A stretch of DNA of 46,635 bases from an uncultured Bacillota bacterium (GCA_900318075.1 ONJI01000008.1:1-46635), one strand, 5' to 3'; positions 17,258 through 27,291 are shown, numbered from the stretch's first letter. The notes: generated from the sequence alone by a model not told the origin. Numbers and translations: made by a program.

Positions 17258-17286
17258 ATTATATATAATTAGATAAAAAAAGGCAA
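17258..17286 (-). promoter_or_regulatory. Promoter of glmS
   Basis: Minus strand TTGCCT (17286-17281), 17-nt spacer, TATAAT (17263-17258). Start is near 17251, about 33 nt before the ribozyme cleavage site. Confidence 0.8.
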
Positions 17287-17313
17287 CTTTTGATAAAAAA
17301 AAATCATAATTCA

Positions 17314-17322
17314 TGGTATAAT
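17314..17322 (+). promoter_or_regulatory. Extended -10 promoter for the gene at 17368
   Basis: TGGTATAAT (TATAAT at 17317-17322); the -35 is weak (TTGATA, badly spaced). It diverges from the glmS promoter. Confidence 0.5.
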
Positions 17323-17367
17323 AAAAATAGAATAAAAAGTGAAGAATAATTAGGAGGAAAAGAAATT

Positions 17368-17892
17368 ATGACCATACTAACATTATACAAGTTTTTATGC
17401 ACATTAATAGTAATATTACTAATATTATCAATTATAGTAGTTGTTTTAATGGCAATAATTAGTGCACTCAAATCAAAAGATAATGTCGATCAATATATAA
17501 AAAGTAAAAGACAAGAGGATTTAATAGATAGATTCTATGAAAATTTAAATATTGTTAGCTCTCAGACAACTCAAGAAATTTTAGAGTGCCTAATAGAAAT
17601 GGAAAATCTTGATCAGTTGTACACTCAAATTGTAAAAATTGACAAAAACTTTATGAATGATATTTCATATCTCAAACTTAAAGAAAAAACACTGTCTAAT
17701 ATTATTGATGAGAAAATAATTAATATTAAAAGCGGAACAAAAGTGAAGGAAAACCTTAAAGGTCTTTTAGACGAAATAGATGTATGCCGAAAAAGATATC
17801 CACAGTATAATGAAGTTTATGTTGAAAAAACTAATGCGATAAAGGAAAAAATGGAAACAAAAAAAGGAATAAAACCAAAGATAAAAGAATAA
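17368..17892 (+). CDS. Single-pass membrane protein of unknown function
   Basis: A 174-residue protein. Residues about 5-35 form one strongly hydrophobic helix (ending VVVLMAIISALK), with the rest in the cytosol if the positive-inside rule holds. The remainder is charged, helical and coiled-coil-prone. I do not recognise a family. A good SD (TAGGAGGAAAAG) precedes the ATG. It stands alone between the divergent glmS leader and addB. Confidence 0.7.
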   Translation: MTILTLYKFLCTLIVILLILSIIVVVLMAIISALKSKDNVDQYIKSKRQEDLIDRFYENLNIVSSQTTQEILECLIEMENLDQLYTQIVKIDKNFMNDISYLKLKEKTLSNIIDEKIINIKSGTKVKENLKGLLDEIDVCRKRYPQYNEVYVEKTNAIKEKMETKKGIKPKIKE

Positions 17893-17953
17893 TGGAAAAG
17901 AAGAAATGAAATAATATTGTGTTTTATAACATTGATTTTATTAATAAAAGACC

Positions 17954-18107
17954 ACACGTAAACTCAAAAAGGCTTTTTCTACAGTCAAGGGATAAAAAAA
18001 CTATACCTTGATTGTTTTATATTAGATATTTCTCTAATATAAGTTATAATAATTATTAATGAATATAAAAATATAAAATGATGAACTAAGATTATATCTT
18101 AGTTTTT
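17954..18107 (+). other. Intergenic stretch with several hairpins, including a terminator-like one
   Basis: Between the membrane protein and addB (about 250 nt, no gene seen) lie three inverted repeats: TCAAGG/CCTTGA around 17983-18009; TTATATTAG/CTAATATAA at 18017-18025 and 18034-18042; and AACTAAGAT/ATCTTAGTT at 18084-18104, followed by TTT. The last is a plausible terminator; the others may be RNA folds or chance in AT-rich DNA. Confidence 0.4.
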
Positions 18108-18114
18108 AAAATGA

Positions 18115-18123
18115 TGTTATAAT
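18115..18123 (+). promoter_or_regulatory. Extended -10 promoter for addBA
   Basis: TGTTATAAT (TATAAT at 18118-18123), 18 nt before the addB ATG. Confidence 0.55.
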
Positions 18124-18140
18124 TAATAGGGTGAAGTAAA

Positions 18141-20426
18141 ATGCTTGATGATATTAAAAATGGTGATTTAGTAATCACCCCGACTTATATAAAAAATAGA
18201 CTTTTACAAGAAATGTCAAAAGAAAAAAAACTAATAAATTGTAAATTTATGACCTTAGAGCAGTTTAAAAATAATCTAATAGGTTCATATGATGAAAAAG
18301 CCTTATATTATTTGATGAAAAATTATAAACTAAAATATGATGTAGCCAAAGAATACTTAGATAATATCTATTTAGATTTCAAAGAAATAAAGCCATATTA
18401 TGAAAAACTAGAAGAAGAAAAATTACTAGTTAAAAATAATTTATTTAAAATAGATAATGTTAAAGTAATCGGTTATGAAAAAATTGAACCATATATATTA
18501 GAAAAACTAAATAAAATTACATTTATAAATAACAAAAATGAAAAATATACTACTGAAGTTCATGAATTTGAAACAGAGACTGATGAGTTAGTTTATACAG
18601 CCACTAAAATAATTAATGATTTAAAGACCATAAATATAAATGACATATATTTAGTAATTCCAAATAATGAATATCTTATAAGTCTTAATATGGTATTTAA
18701 ACTATTTAACTTACCATTAAGCACAAAAGAAAGCCAAAGCATTTATAGTACTAAAACCGCTAGAGATTTTTTAAATATCTTAAAAGAAACTAAAGATATC
18801 AAAAAAGCTCTAGATAATATACCACAAAATGAAATATATAATAAGATAATTGATATATTAAACAAATATGCCTTCATAGATGAAATCGATAGTACTTTCA
18901 TAGAAATTGCCGAAAATGAGATAAAAAAAGCAAAATTTAAAAAAGAAGGTATTAAAGACGCAATAAAAGTAATAAAATTTGATGAAATCTATGACAAAGA
19001 TAAGTATTATTACATTTTAGGTTTAAACCAAAATCTCATACCTAAGATTCATGAAGAAAAAGGACTAATAAATGATAAAACAAGAAAAGAACTAGGATTA
19101 TTTACTTCTAATGATTTAAATAAGATAGAAAAGAAAAAAGTAATTGATGTTCTCACTCTTTATCCACACGTATATGCATCCTATAAGTTAAAAGATAATT
19201 TCAATACTTATTATCCATCGTCAGTTATTGCTGAGTCAAACTTAAAAGTTGTAAAAGATGAAAAAGCAAAACTAAATTACTCAAACATCTATAATAAATT
19301 ACTTCTCGGTAGTATGTTAGATGACTATATCAACTATAATGAAAACGACGAAAGAATAAAAATTTTATATCCTAATTACCCAAATCTTGAATATAAGACA
19401 TATGATAATAGCTATACCAAAATAGATGAAAGAAAAATAAAAAACTATTTAAAAAATCAAATTACCCTTTCATATTCGAGTATGAATAATTTCTTTTTGT
19501 GCCCATTTAAATTTTATATTCAAAATATTTTAAAGCTAAAGAAAAGTGAAGAGACCTTTCCAATCCTAATTGGTAATCTTTTTCACCATGTTCTGCAAAA
19601 CCTTTACACTAAAGACTTTGATTTAGACACATATTATACAAATTACCTTAAAGATAAAAGCTTTACACCAAAAGAGACATTCTTTTTAAATAAGCTAAAA
19701 AATATTTTAGAAAAAGATATAAAAGTAATAAAAATGCAAGATAGCCATAGTCTATTTAAAGATAAACTTACAGAGAAGAAAATCATTATAGAAAAAAGTA
19801 ATAGCTATAAAATTACATTCATGGGCATTATAGATAAGCTAAGTATTTTAGAAAATTATGTAGTAATTACCGATTATAAGACCGGAAATATTGAAACGAC
19901 CCTTGATAACATTACTGATGGTCTAAACCTTCAACTTCCATCTTACATTTATCTAATCAAAAACGGTTTTGACAAAGATAAAAAAATTGCCGGTTTTTAC
20001 CTTCAAAAACTTTTAAACAGTATTACTGTAGACGATAAAGAAGATAGTAAAACCAAATTAAGACTTAATGGCTACACCATAGATGATGAAAACATAATAG
20101 AAAAAATAGATGATACTTATGAAAACAGTGAAGTTATTAGAGGAATGAAAAAAACTAAAACAGGCTTTTATGCATATACTAAACTTATTAATAAAAACCA
20201 AATAGACTTAATAAGTGATATAGTAGAAAAAAACATAGAAAGAGTAATTAAAGCTATTGAACATTCGGACTTTAAAATTAATCCAAAAAGATTGAATGAC
20301 AAATTAATAAGCTGTGAGTACTGTAAGTTTAAAGATTTGTGCTACCACAAAGAAGAAGATATAACCACGCTCACACCAAAGACATTTAAAGAAATAGTAG
20401 GTGAAATAGATGCCAAACTGGACTAA
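18141..20426 (+). CDS. addB: AddB/RexB-type subunit of AddAB helicase-nuclease (short form)
   Basis: AddB partners AddA in processing DNA double-strand ends for RecA; it contributes Chi recognition, an iron-sulfur cluster and a second nuclease. The C-terminal part here is clear: a first cluster Cys in FFLCPFKFYIQN (about residue 454), a PD-(D/E)XK core with the acidic residue in MGIIDKLSI and VITDYKTGN (about residues 560-585), and the last three cluster Cys in CEYCKFKDLC (about residues 724-733). At 761 residues it is much shorter than the ~1160 of B. subtilis AddB; the reduction is in the N-terminal inactive helicase portion, where no intact Walker A is seen. It overlaps addA by 17 nt, indicating translational coupling. 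Confidence 0.85.
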   Translation: MLDDIKNGDLVITPTYIKNRLLQEMSKEKKLINCKFMTLEQFKNNLIGSYDEKALYYLMKNYKLKYDVAKEYLDNIYLDFKEIKPYYEKLEEEKLLVKNNLFKIDNVKVIGYEKIEPYILEKLNKITFINNKNEKYTTEVHEFETETDELVYTATKIINDLKTININDIYLVIPNNEYLISLNMVFKLFNLPLSTKESQSIYSTKTARDFLNILKETKDIKKALDNIPQNEIYNKIIDILNKYAFIDEIDSTFIEIAENEIKKAKFKKEGIKDAIKVIKFDEIYDKDKYYYILGLNQNLIPKIHEEKGLINDKTRKELGLFTSNDLNKIEKKKVIDVLTLYPHVYASYKLKDNFNTYYPSSVIAESNLKVVKDEKAKLNYSNIYNKLLLGSMLDDYINYNENDERIKILYPNYPNLEYKTYDNSYTKIDERKIKNYLKNQITLSYSSMNNFFLCPFKFYIQNILKLKKSEETFPILIGNLFHHVLQNLYTKDFDLDTYYTNYLKDKSFTPKETFFLNKLKNILEKDIKVIKMQDSHSLFKDKLTEKKIIIEKSNSYKITFMGIIDKLSILENYVVITDYKTGNIETTLDNITDGLNLQLPSYIYLIKNGFDKDKKIAGFYLQKLLNSITVDDKEDSKTKLRLNGYTIDDENIIEKIDDTYENSEVIRGMKKTKTGFYAYTKLINKNQIDLISDIVEKNIERVIKAIEHSDFKINPKRLNDKLISCEYCKFKDLCYHKEEDITTLTPKTFKEIVGEIDAKLD

Positions 20427-23400
20427 AGAACAAACACAGGCCATTAATGAAAAAGGCAAAAATATAATTGTGTCGGCAGGAGCAGGATCCGGCAAAACAG
20501 CCGTTTTAACCGAAAGAGTAGTAACCCACCTAAAGGGCAAAGTTGGAATAGATCACCTTTTAATCTTAACATTTACTAACGCAGCCGCTTTAGAAATGAA
20601 AGAACGAATAAGAAAGAAAATTAAATCTATCAAACAGTTAAAAGAAGACCTAGATAAAATTGATGCGGCAGATATTACAACCTTCGATGCCTACGCTCTT
20701 TCATTAGTAAAAAAATATAGTCATATATTAAACATTTCTAGCAACATCAAAATAGCCGAAAAATCATTAATAGATCTAAAAAAAGAAGAAATTTTATTAA
20801 ATATATTTGACGAATACTATAAAAAAAACGATAAACTATTTTTAAAATTGATAGATGACTTTTCTTTAAAAGATGATAGAGAAATATTTACAAACATAAT
20901 ATCTTTAAATAATCAACTTTTAAATTTATATAATAAAAAAGATTATCTAAATAGTTATGTAGATAAGACATATAAAGAAGAAAATATAGATAAATATATA
21001 GAAGAATATTTAAAATATTTAAATCAAAAGAAAAAAAATATTAAAGATATTATCTATAGACTAAGTTTATATCAAGATGGAACATATATCTCAAAAATCG
21101 AAAACACTTTAAACCCATTTTTATTATCCGAAAACTATATAGATATAAAAAATAATATTACTGATGATATTCCGAGATTGCCATCAGGTTCTAGTGACGA
21201 ATCTAAAAATATTAAAAAAGAGCTATCTATAGCTCTTAAAGAAATAGAAGAACTTACTAAATATGAAAGTATAGATGAAATAAAAAAGACCATTTTAAAG
21301 ACTAAAGATTATGCCAAAATAATAACTGAAATATTATTAAAACTAGACGAAAGATTAGATGTCTATAAAAAAGATAATAACCTATATGAATTTATTGATA
21401 TTTCTAATATGGCCATAACTCTTTTACAAGAAAATGAAAAAGTAAGAAAAGAGCTAAAAGAAAAATACTATGAAATACTAATAGATGAGTACCAAGATAC
21501 AAACGATCTTCAAGAACTATTTGTCAGTTTAATTGAAAGAAATAACGTCTATATGGTTGGCGATATAAAGCAGTCTATTTATAGATTTAGAAATACCAAC
21601 CCAAAACTATTTAAAGATAAATATAATCTTTATAGCAAAAATGAACAAGGATTAAAAATAGATTTAAATAAAAACTTTAGATCTAGAGGAGAAGTTTTAA
21701 CAAGCATTAATAAACTATTTGATCACATCATGAATGAAGATATAGGCGGCGCCGAATATAGATGTAGCCACCGAATGATTTTTGGAAATAATAGTTATGA
21801 TAGTGTTAATAAAGAAAACTACGATCTTGAAATATTAAACTATAAAGATGACGAAATATATTCGAAAGAAGAAATTGAAATATTTACCATTGCCAATGAT
21901 ATAAAAAATAAAATTGCAAACGGTTATGAAGTAATGGATAGTGATGGAAATCCAAGAAAAGTAAAATATGAGGACTTTGCCATATTGATGGATAGATCAA
22001 GTTCGTTTGAAAAATATAAAAAGATATTTGAATATTTAAATATTCCATTAAACATATACCGTGATAAAAAAATTACTGATTCAAACGATATTTTAATAAT
22101 CAAAAACATATACACACTAATTATAGATATCCACAGTAAAAACTTTAAAGATGATTTCAAATATGCATTTACGTCAATTTCAAGAAGTTTCTTGCTGGAG
22201 ACTAAAGATGACGAAATCTTTGACTATCTAAAAGATTTTTCTAATTCAAATTTATATAAAAAGTGTCAAAAACTAGCAGAGAATATCTTAGAAATAACTA
22301 ATTTAAACCTTCTAGATAAAATATTAGATGTATTTGACTATTATGAAAAAATTATTCATGACGGAAACATTCATGAGCACATACTTACTATAGATTCTTT
22401 AAAGAAAATAGCTAAAAACCTAGATGAATTAGGCTACTCACCATTTGAATTCTTAAAATATCTAGAAAAAGTTTTAGAAAAAGGATTAGACATAAACATT
22501 AAGATAAATAAAGGTAGTAAGGACGCCGTTAAAATAATGACCATTCACGCTTCTAAAGGTTTGGAATATCCTATTTGTTATTATAGCGGACTATACAAAA
22601 AATTTAACATTGATGACCTTAAAAACAAATTTTACTTTGACGATAAATATGGAATAATTACCCCTTATATCGATAATGGACCCAAGACAACTGTTTTAAA
22701 AACCTTACTAAAAAAAGATTACTTAAAAGAAGAAATATCTGAAAAATTAAGACTATTTTATGTTGCTTTAACTAGAGCTAGAGAAAAAATAATCATAGTT
22801 ACTAGTATAAAGCCTATGGATTTCGCGAAAAAAAGTGTAATCGATGATAGTGTTAGACTTAAATATTTATCTTTTAAAGATATTATTGATTCAGTGGGTA
22901 TTATTTTAGAAGATCATATAATAAATATAGATAACCAAAGTTTAAATCTAACAAAAAAATATAACCTATCTAAAAAATCATTTAATAAAGAAAATTTTTT
23001 AAAAAATGATCCTATTAAAATAGAAGAAATAAAAATAGAACCCAAAGAGATTGAAAATGAAAAATTTTCTAAAACAGTTCATAAATTGATAAGCAAAGAA
23101 GAAAATATAAATATAAAAGAAGGCCTTCATATGCATAAAATATTTGAAAACTTTGATTTTGAAAATCAAAACTATTCATCTCTAACAGACTTTGAAGCCT
23201 CAAAAGTAAAAGCTTTTATAAATACTAATATTTTAAAAAACACAAAAGAAATATATAGAGAATATGAATTTATCTACGAAGAAGAAGGCATAGAGTATCA
23301 TGGAATTATTGATTTACTATTAATCAAAGAAAAAGAAAGCATCATAATTGATTATAAATTAAAAAACACCCAAGATAGAGAATATATTAAACAGCTAAAT

Positions 23401-23490
23401 GGTTATAAAAAATATATTGAAAATTTAACTAATAAAAAGACAAAAATATATTTATATTCCATATTGGATGAAAACTTGATTCAAATGTAA
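20410..23490 (+). CDS. addA: AddA helicase-nuclease subunit
   Basis: A UvrD-family (SF1A) motor with a C-terminal nuclease. Motifs in order: Q-motif WTKEQTQAI, Walker A SAGAGSGKTA (about residues 21-30), motif Ia TFTNAAALEMKERI, Walker B DEYQDTNDLQ (about 361), motif III GDIKQSIYRFR, NFRSR, motif V IHASKGLEYPI (about 712), motif VI LFYVALTRAREK, then the PD-(D/E)XK nuclease with GIIDLLL and IIDYKLKNT near residues 970-985. Length 1026 is slightly below the usual ~1200. It starts inside the end of addB. The pair repairs breaks and degrades linear foreign DNA. Confidence 0.95.
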   Translation: MPNWTKEQTQAINEKGKNIIVSAGAGSGKTAVLTERVVTHLKGKVGIDHLLILTFTNAAALEMKERIRKKIKSIKQLKEDLDKIDAADITTFDAYALSLVKKYSHILNISSNIKIAEKSLIDLKKEEILLNIFDEYYKKNDKLFLKLIDDFSLKDDREIFTNIISLNNQLLNLYNKKDYLNSYVDKTYKEENIDKYIEEYLKYLNQKKKNIKDIIYRLSLYQDGTYISKIENTLNPFLLSENYIDIKNNITDDIPRLPSGSSDESKNIKKELSIALKEIEELTKYESIDEIKKTILKTKDYAKIITEILLKLDERLDVYKKDNNLYEFIDISNMAITLLQENEKVRKELKEKYYEILIDEYQDTNDLQELFVSLIERNNVYMVGDIKQSIYRFRNTNPKLFKDKYNLYSKNEQGLKIDLNKNFRSRGEVLTSINKLFDHIMNEDIGGAEYRCSHRMIFGNNSYDSVNKENYDLEILNYKDDEIYSKEEIEIFTIANDIKNKIANGYEVMDSDGNPRKVKYEDFAILMDRSSSFEKYKKIFEYLNIPLNIYRDKKITDSNDILIIKNIYTLIIDIHSKNFKDDFKYAFTSISRSFLLETKDDEIFDYLKDFSNSNLYKKCQKLAENILEITNLNLLDKILDVFDYYEKIIHDGNIHEHILTIDSLKKIAKNLDELGYSPFEFLKYLEKVLEKGLDINIKINKGSKDAVKIMTIHASKGLEYPICYYSGLYKKFNIDDLKNKFYFDDKYGIITPYIDNGPKTTVLKTLLKKDYLKEEISEKLRLFYVALTRAREKIIIVTSIKPMDFAKKSVIDDSVRLKYLSFKDIIDSVGIILEDHIINIDNQSLNLTKKYNLSKKSFNKENFLKNDPIKIEEIKIEPKEIENEKFSKTVHKLISKEENINIKEGLHMHKIFENFDFENQNYSSLTDFEASKVKAFINTNILKNTKEIYREYEFIYEEEGIEYHGIIDLLLIKEKESIIIDYKLKNTQDREYIKQLNGYKKYIENLTNKKTKIYLYSILDENLIQM

Positions 23491-23514
23491 AAAGAGGAAA
23501 AAATTTCCTCTTTT
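23491..23514. terminator. Bidirectional terminator between addA and clpB
   Basis: AAAGAGGAAA (23491-23500) pairs with TTTCCTCTTT (23504-23513). Confidence 0.85.
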
Positions 23515-25636
23515 AAAGTGTCACCATTTTAGCAGTAAACTTATCGCCTAAAACATCTATAAGTAACTTAGAATTAAATTTAACTTCTTCACTTATAATA
23601 GCTTTTGCAATTAATGTTTCTATGTTTCTACTTACAAACCTCTTAATAGGCCTAGCTCCATATTTTTCATCATAAGCTTCGTCAATAATATACTTTTTAG
23701 CTTTATCAGTAAGAACTATTTCTATTTTTTTGTCACTAAGTCTATCATTGATTTCATCGATAATCTTATCAAGTATTTCATAAACGACATCTTTGGATAA
23801 ACTGTTAAATATAATGATTTCATCAATACGGTTTATAAATTCAGGTTTAAAAGTACTTCTAAGTTCACTCATAACTTTCTCGTGACTATCATCTACATCA
23901 TCTAAGATATAGTCACTACCTAAGTTAGAAGTCATAATAATAATTGTATTTTTAAAATCTACAGTTCGTCCCTGCGAATCAGTAATTCTACCATCATCTA
24001 ATATTTGAAGAAGAATGTTAAAGACATCTTTATGAGCCTTTTCAATCTCATCAAACAAAACTATACTATATGGGTTTCTACGAACGGCTTCCGTAAGCTG
24101 ACCACCATCATCATAACCAACATATCCTGGAGGAGAACCTATAAGTCTAGCCACTGAATGACTCTCCATATATTCACTCATATCAATTCTAATCATGTGT
24201 CTTTCATCATCAAATAGTTCATAAGCAAGCGATTTAGCAACTTCTGTTTTACCTACACCTGTTGGACCCAAGAATATAAATGACCCTATAGGTCTATTTG
24301 GATCTTTAATACCAGCTCTAGCTCTTATGATAGCTTCGCTTACTAAATGTAATGCATTTTCTTGACCTTTAACCCTTTTTCCTAGATTTTCTTCTAGATG
24401 AAGTAATTTTTCTCTTTCCGTTCCTACAAGTTTACTAATAGGAATATTAGTCCATTTAGAAATAATAGCTGCAATAGATTCATCATCAACTACATCACTT
24501 AGTATAGCATTTTTATCTTCCTTTTTTAAATTTGCAAGTTCTTTTTCTAAAGAAGGAATAGTGCCATGTTTAAGTCTAGCAATAGTTTCATAATCATATT
24601 TAGATTCAGCATATTCAAGCTCAGTATTTGCTCTTTCAAGTTCCTCTTTTTTCTTATTTATTTCTAGATTAACTTTCTTTTCATTTTCCCAAGAAGTACG
24701 TAATTCATTTTCTTTGGTTTTAAGTTCAGAAAGCTTTTCATCTATCTCTTCAATTCTATTTTTAGAAAAGTCATCTTTTTCTTTTTTTAAAGCCTGTTTT
24801 TCAACTTCAAGCTGCATAATCTTTCTAGTTAAAGTATCTAGGGAAGTAGGAACAGATTCTAACTGAACTTTAATAGTAGCACAGGCTTCATCAACTAAAT
24901 CAATAGCCTTATCCGGTAAAAATCTATCGGTAATATATCGATCAGATAAAGTAGCAGCAGCTACTAGTGCTTTATCCTTAATAGTAACTCCATGATAAAC
25001 CTCAAAACGAGATTTTAAACCACGTAAAATAGTAATAGTATCAATAACATTAGGTTCAGAAACTAATACCTTTTGGAAACGTCTTTCTAAAGCCCCATCT
25101 TTTTCAATATATTTTCTATATTCATTTAAAGTAGTAGCTCCTATACAGTGAATTTCACCTCTAGCAAGCATAGGCTTAAGCATATTTCCAGCATCCATAG
25201 CCCCTTCAATCGCCCCAGCACCAACAATCATATGAATTTCATCGATAAACATAATTATTTCGCCTTCAGACTCTTTAACCTCTTTTAAAACAGCTTTAAG
25301 TCTATCTTCAAATTCACCTCTATATTTAGCGCCGGCAATTAAAGCTCCCATATCAAGTTCCCAAATGGTTTTATCTTTTAAACTATTAGGAACATCACCT
25401 TTAACAATCCTTTGAGCAAGGCCTTCAACAATAGCTGTTTTACCGACACCAGGCTCACCAATCAAAACAGGGTTGTTTTTAGTTTTACGAGATAGTATTC
25501 TACTGATAGAGCGTATTTCCTCATCGCGGCCAATAACTGGATCAACTTTTCCATCTTTGACACTTTTAGTAATATCTCTACCATATTTTTCTAAAGGATT
25601 TTGAAGTCCTTCTTGATATTCTTTTTCAGGATTCAT
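23513..25636 (-). CDS. clpB: ClpB disaggregase lacking the N-terminal domain
   Basis: A Hsp100 chaperone that rescues aggregated proteins with DnaK. The 707 residues begin directly at [20 protein letters not shown], which in typical ClpB (about 860 residues) follows the ~150-residue N domain. AAA-1 has Walker [11 protein letters not shown] (about 60-69) and [13 protein letters not shown]. The ClpB-specific coiled-coil M domain spans about 255-375 ([15 protein letters not shown] and following). AAA-2 has [14 protein letters not shown] (about 452), IDMSEYME and LFDEIEKAH. The SD (AAAGGAGG) and the CIRCE-controlled promoter sit immediately upstream, so the short form is encoded as such. Other bacteria make a similar short form by internal initiation. 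Confidence 0.93.
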   Translation of the reverse strand: MNPEKEYQEGLQNPLEKYGRDITKSVKDGKVDPVIGRDEEIRSISRILSRKTKNNPVLIGEPGVGKTAIVEGLAQRIVKGDVPNSLKDKTIWELDMGALIAGAKYRGEFEDRLKAVLKEVKESEGEIIMFIDEIHMIVGAGAIEGAMDAGNMLKPMLARGEIHCIGATTLNEYRKYIEKDGALERRFQKVLVSEPNVIDTITILRGLKSRFEVYHGVTIKDKALVAAATLSDRYITDRFLPDKAIDLVDEACATIKVQLESVPTSLDTLTRKIMQLEVEKQALKKEKDDFSKNRIEEIDEKLSELKTKENELRTSWENEKKVNLEINKKKEELERANTELEYAESKYDYETIARLKHGTIPSLEKELANLKKEDKNAILSDVVDDESIAAIISKWTNIPISKLVGTEREKLLHLEENLGKRVKGQENALHLVSEAIIRARAGIKDPNRPIGSFIFLGPTGVGKTEVAKSLAYELFDDERHMIRIDMSEYMESHSVARLIGSPPGYVGYDDGGQLTEAVRRNPYSIVLFDEIEKAHKDVFNILLQILDDGRITDSQGRTVDFKNTIIIMTSNLGSDYILDDVDDSHEKVMSELRSTFKPEFINRIDEIIIFNSLSKDVVYEILDKIIDEINDRLSDKKIEIVLTDKAKKYIIDEAYDEKYGARPIKRFVSRNIETLIAKAIISEEVKFNSKLLIDVLGDKFTAKMVTL

Positions 25637-25659
25637 ATTATAACCTCCTTTTCTACATA

Positions 25660-25689
25660 ATTATATCACCCTTTTTTAGCACTTGTCAA
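25660..25689 (-). promoter_or_regulatory. clpB promoter
   Basis: Minus strand TTGACA (25689-25684), 18-nt spacer, extended TGA and TATAAT (25665-25660). The -35 lies inside the CIRCE operator. Confidence 0.85.
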
Positions 25690-25702
25690 GATAGAGTGCT
25701 AA
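25676..25702. promoter_or_regulatory. CIRCE operator (HrcA binding site)
   Basis: TTAGCACTT, nine bases, GAGTGCTAA: the CIRCE inverted repeat with one mismatch in the left arm. The known ligand is the HrcA heat-shock repressor. It straddles the -35 of clpB, so HrcA would block RNA polymerase until heat or misfolding stress releases it. Confidence 0.93.
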
Positions 25703-25807
25703 AATGTGACAAAATAATTATAGGTAATAATTGTAAAATAAAATGTAAAATTTATAAAAAAAGCTTGAATATATATTATTTGAAGTGAAAATAAAGGAGG
25801 AATAAAT

Positions 25808-26386
25808 ATGGATAATGCAATAATGATATTACAAAGTGAAAAAGAAATACTTGAAGAAATACGTCAAATAATGAGTGAAAAATTTCAGGAAGTATGCGCA
25901 CCTGCTCTTGTTCAAACGCCAAGTGCAGAACTAGAAGATGTTATGGACTCATACATTGATCTAGATAAATTTACACCTGAACAAAGAGAAGAATTTGACC
26001 GAGTAAGTGAATTGTTTAAGGATGCGAGAGCCCGTTTAAATCTGTGTGATAGATATGTGAAAAGTAGAACATCCAGTGAAGTAATAGAATCATATAATCA
26101 ATCAGTAGAACCGCTTGAAAACTACAATGAAATAAAAATGCATTGTAATAATATAGCTCTAGACCAGGATGGAAATTTTTCAAAATATAGTATAAAGATT
26201 GGTCCAGTTAACGTTGAAAGCCCAGAAAGAATGACATATGAAGAATTTTCACAATTATATACTACGTCATTAGATAATATTTTAGCTAGATGTTATGTAT
26301 TAAATGCAGATCAAGCAAGAGAACAAATACAAGCCTCATGCACAGAAGTATATCTAAGTCAAAAACCATCTACCATGACACTATAA
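25808..26386 (+). CDS. Hypothetical soluble helical protein
   Basis: A 192-residue protein without signal peptide, membrane helix or recognised motif. It is acidic, predicted mostly helical, with scattered Cys residues. The SD AAAGGAGG seven bases before the ATG is excellent, so the gene is real. No clear promoter is visible upstream; TTGAAT with TATATT near 25765-25780 is too closely spaced. It is followed by an untranslated stretch with a terminator at 26476. I do not recognise the family. Confidence 0.7.
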   Translation: MDNAIMILQSEKEILEEIRQIMSEKFQEVCAPALVQTPSAELEDVMDSYIDLDKFTPEQREEFDRVSELFKDARARLNLCDRYVKSRTSSEVIESYNQSVEPLENYNEIKMHCNNIALDQDGNFSKYSIKIGPVNVESPERMTYEEFSQLYTTSLDNILARCYVLNADQAREQIQASCTEVYLSQKPSTMTL

Positions 26387-26475
26387 ATGACAATATAACA
26401 AAGATAAAAAGGCAAACTTGAAAAAAACTATTATGTTGTCTTGAAGAAGTTGACAAATTATTAATAAAAAAAAAT

Positions 26476-26504
26476 AGAATAATACAAATAGTATTATTCT
26501 TTTT
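26476..26504 (+). terminator. Terminator upstream of the sortase gene
   Basis: GAATAATAC (26477-26485) pairs with GTATTATTC (26491-26499), then TTTTT. Confidence 0.8.
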
Positions 26505-26507
26505 AAA

Positions 26508-26536
26508 TAGACTTTTTATATTATTTTTGTTATACT
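26508..26536 (+). promoter_or_regulatory. Sortase promoter
   Basis: TAGACT (26508-26513), 17-nt spacer, TATACT (26531-26536) with TGT before it. Confidence 0.65.
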
Positions 26537-26563
26537 CTTGTTGTCAAAGAAAGGAGAAGTAAT

Positions 26564-27184
26564 ATGTCAAAACTTAGTAATAGAACTATTGCAGTTATAA
26601 CAGTTATTACCATATTAATTGGTCTCCTTTTAATATCTGGTGATTATCTAAAATCAAAAAAAGAAAAGGCCTATGAAAAAATAAGAGTATCACTTTTTGT
26701 TGAAAAAGATAACAAAAAAGAGGATAACACCCCACAAATAGTAGAAGAATCTATTGAAAAACCAGTAGAAGAAACACCTAATAGTTATTTAGGAATTTTG
26801 ACAATTGATAAAATAAATCTATCGCAAGGATTTTATGATAAAGATAATCCTGATAACAATGTAAGTAAAAATATCACATTCTTAGAGCCTACTAATTATC
26901 CTGATGAAAATAAAGGTAATGTTATCTTAGTTGCCCATTCTGGAACAAGCCATATCGCTTACTTTAAAAATTTATATAAGCTTAAAATAAATGATATAGC
27001 TAAAATAGATTATAAGGGTAAAACATATATATATAAAATAGAAAACATATATAATGAAGAAAAAGATGGCGAAGTTACTATATATAGAGATACAAATAGA
27101 AGTACTTTAACTATGATTACCTGCACTAAAAATGATGACACCAAACAAACTATATATATAGCATATCTAGAAAGCGTGAAATAA
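26564..27184 (+). CDS. Sortase (membrane-anchored transpeptidase)
   Basis: A 206-residue sortase-fold protein. Residues about 8-28 are an N-terminal membrane anchor (TIAVITVITILIGLLLI), followed by an acidic linker and the beta-barrel catalytic domain from about residue 75. Catalytic His lies in VAHSG (H125) and catalytic Cys in LTMITCTKND (C187). The usual catalytic Arg position, just before the last strand, reads Gln (TKQTIYIA). Sortases attach LPxTG-like proteins to peptidoglycan or build pili. No sorting-signal substrate is in this window, so it may be a housekeeping enzyme or a class not tied to a local substrate. Confidence 0.88.
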   Translation: MSKLSNRTIAVITVITILIGLLLISGDYLKSKKEKAYEKIRVSLFVEKDNKKEDNTPQIVEESIEKPVEETPNSYLGILTIDKINLSQGFYDKDNPDNNVSKNITFLEPTNYPDENKGNVILVAHSGTSHIAYFKNLYKLKINDIAKIDYKGKTYIYKIENIYNEEKDGEVTIYRDTNRSTLTMITCTKNDDTKQTIYIAYLESVK

Positions 27185-27190
27185 GTTAAG

Positions 27191-27222
27191 ACAGATTACT
27201 ATAAAAAGTAATTTGTTTTTTG
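27191..27222 (+). terminator. Sortase terminator
   Basis: ACAGATTACT (27191-27200) pairs with AGTAATTTGT (27207-27216, one G-T wobble), then TTTTTTG. Confidence 0.8.
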
Positions 27223-27291
27223 TATAAAAAATTTTTCTTTTCCATATAATAGATTAGAGACACCTTACCTTAAAGTAAGAATTATCTCAAT

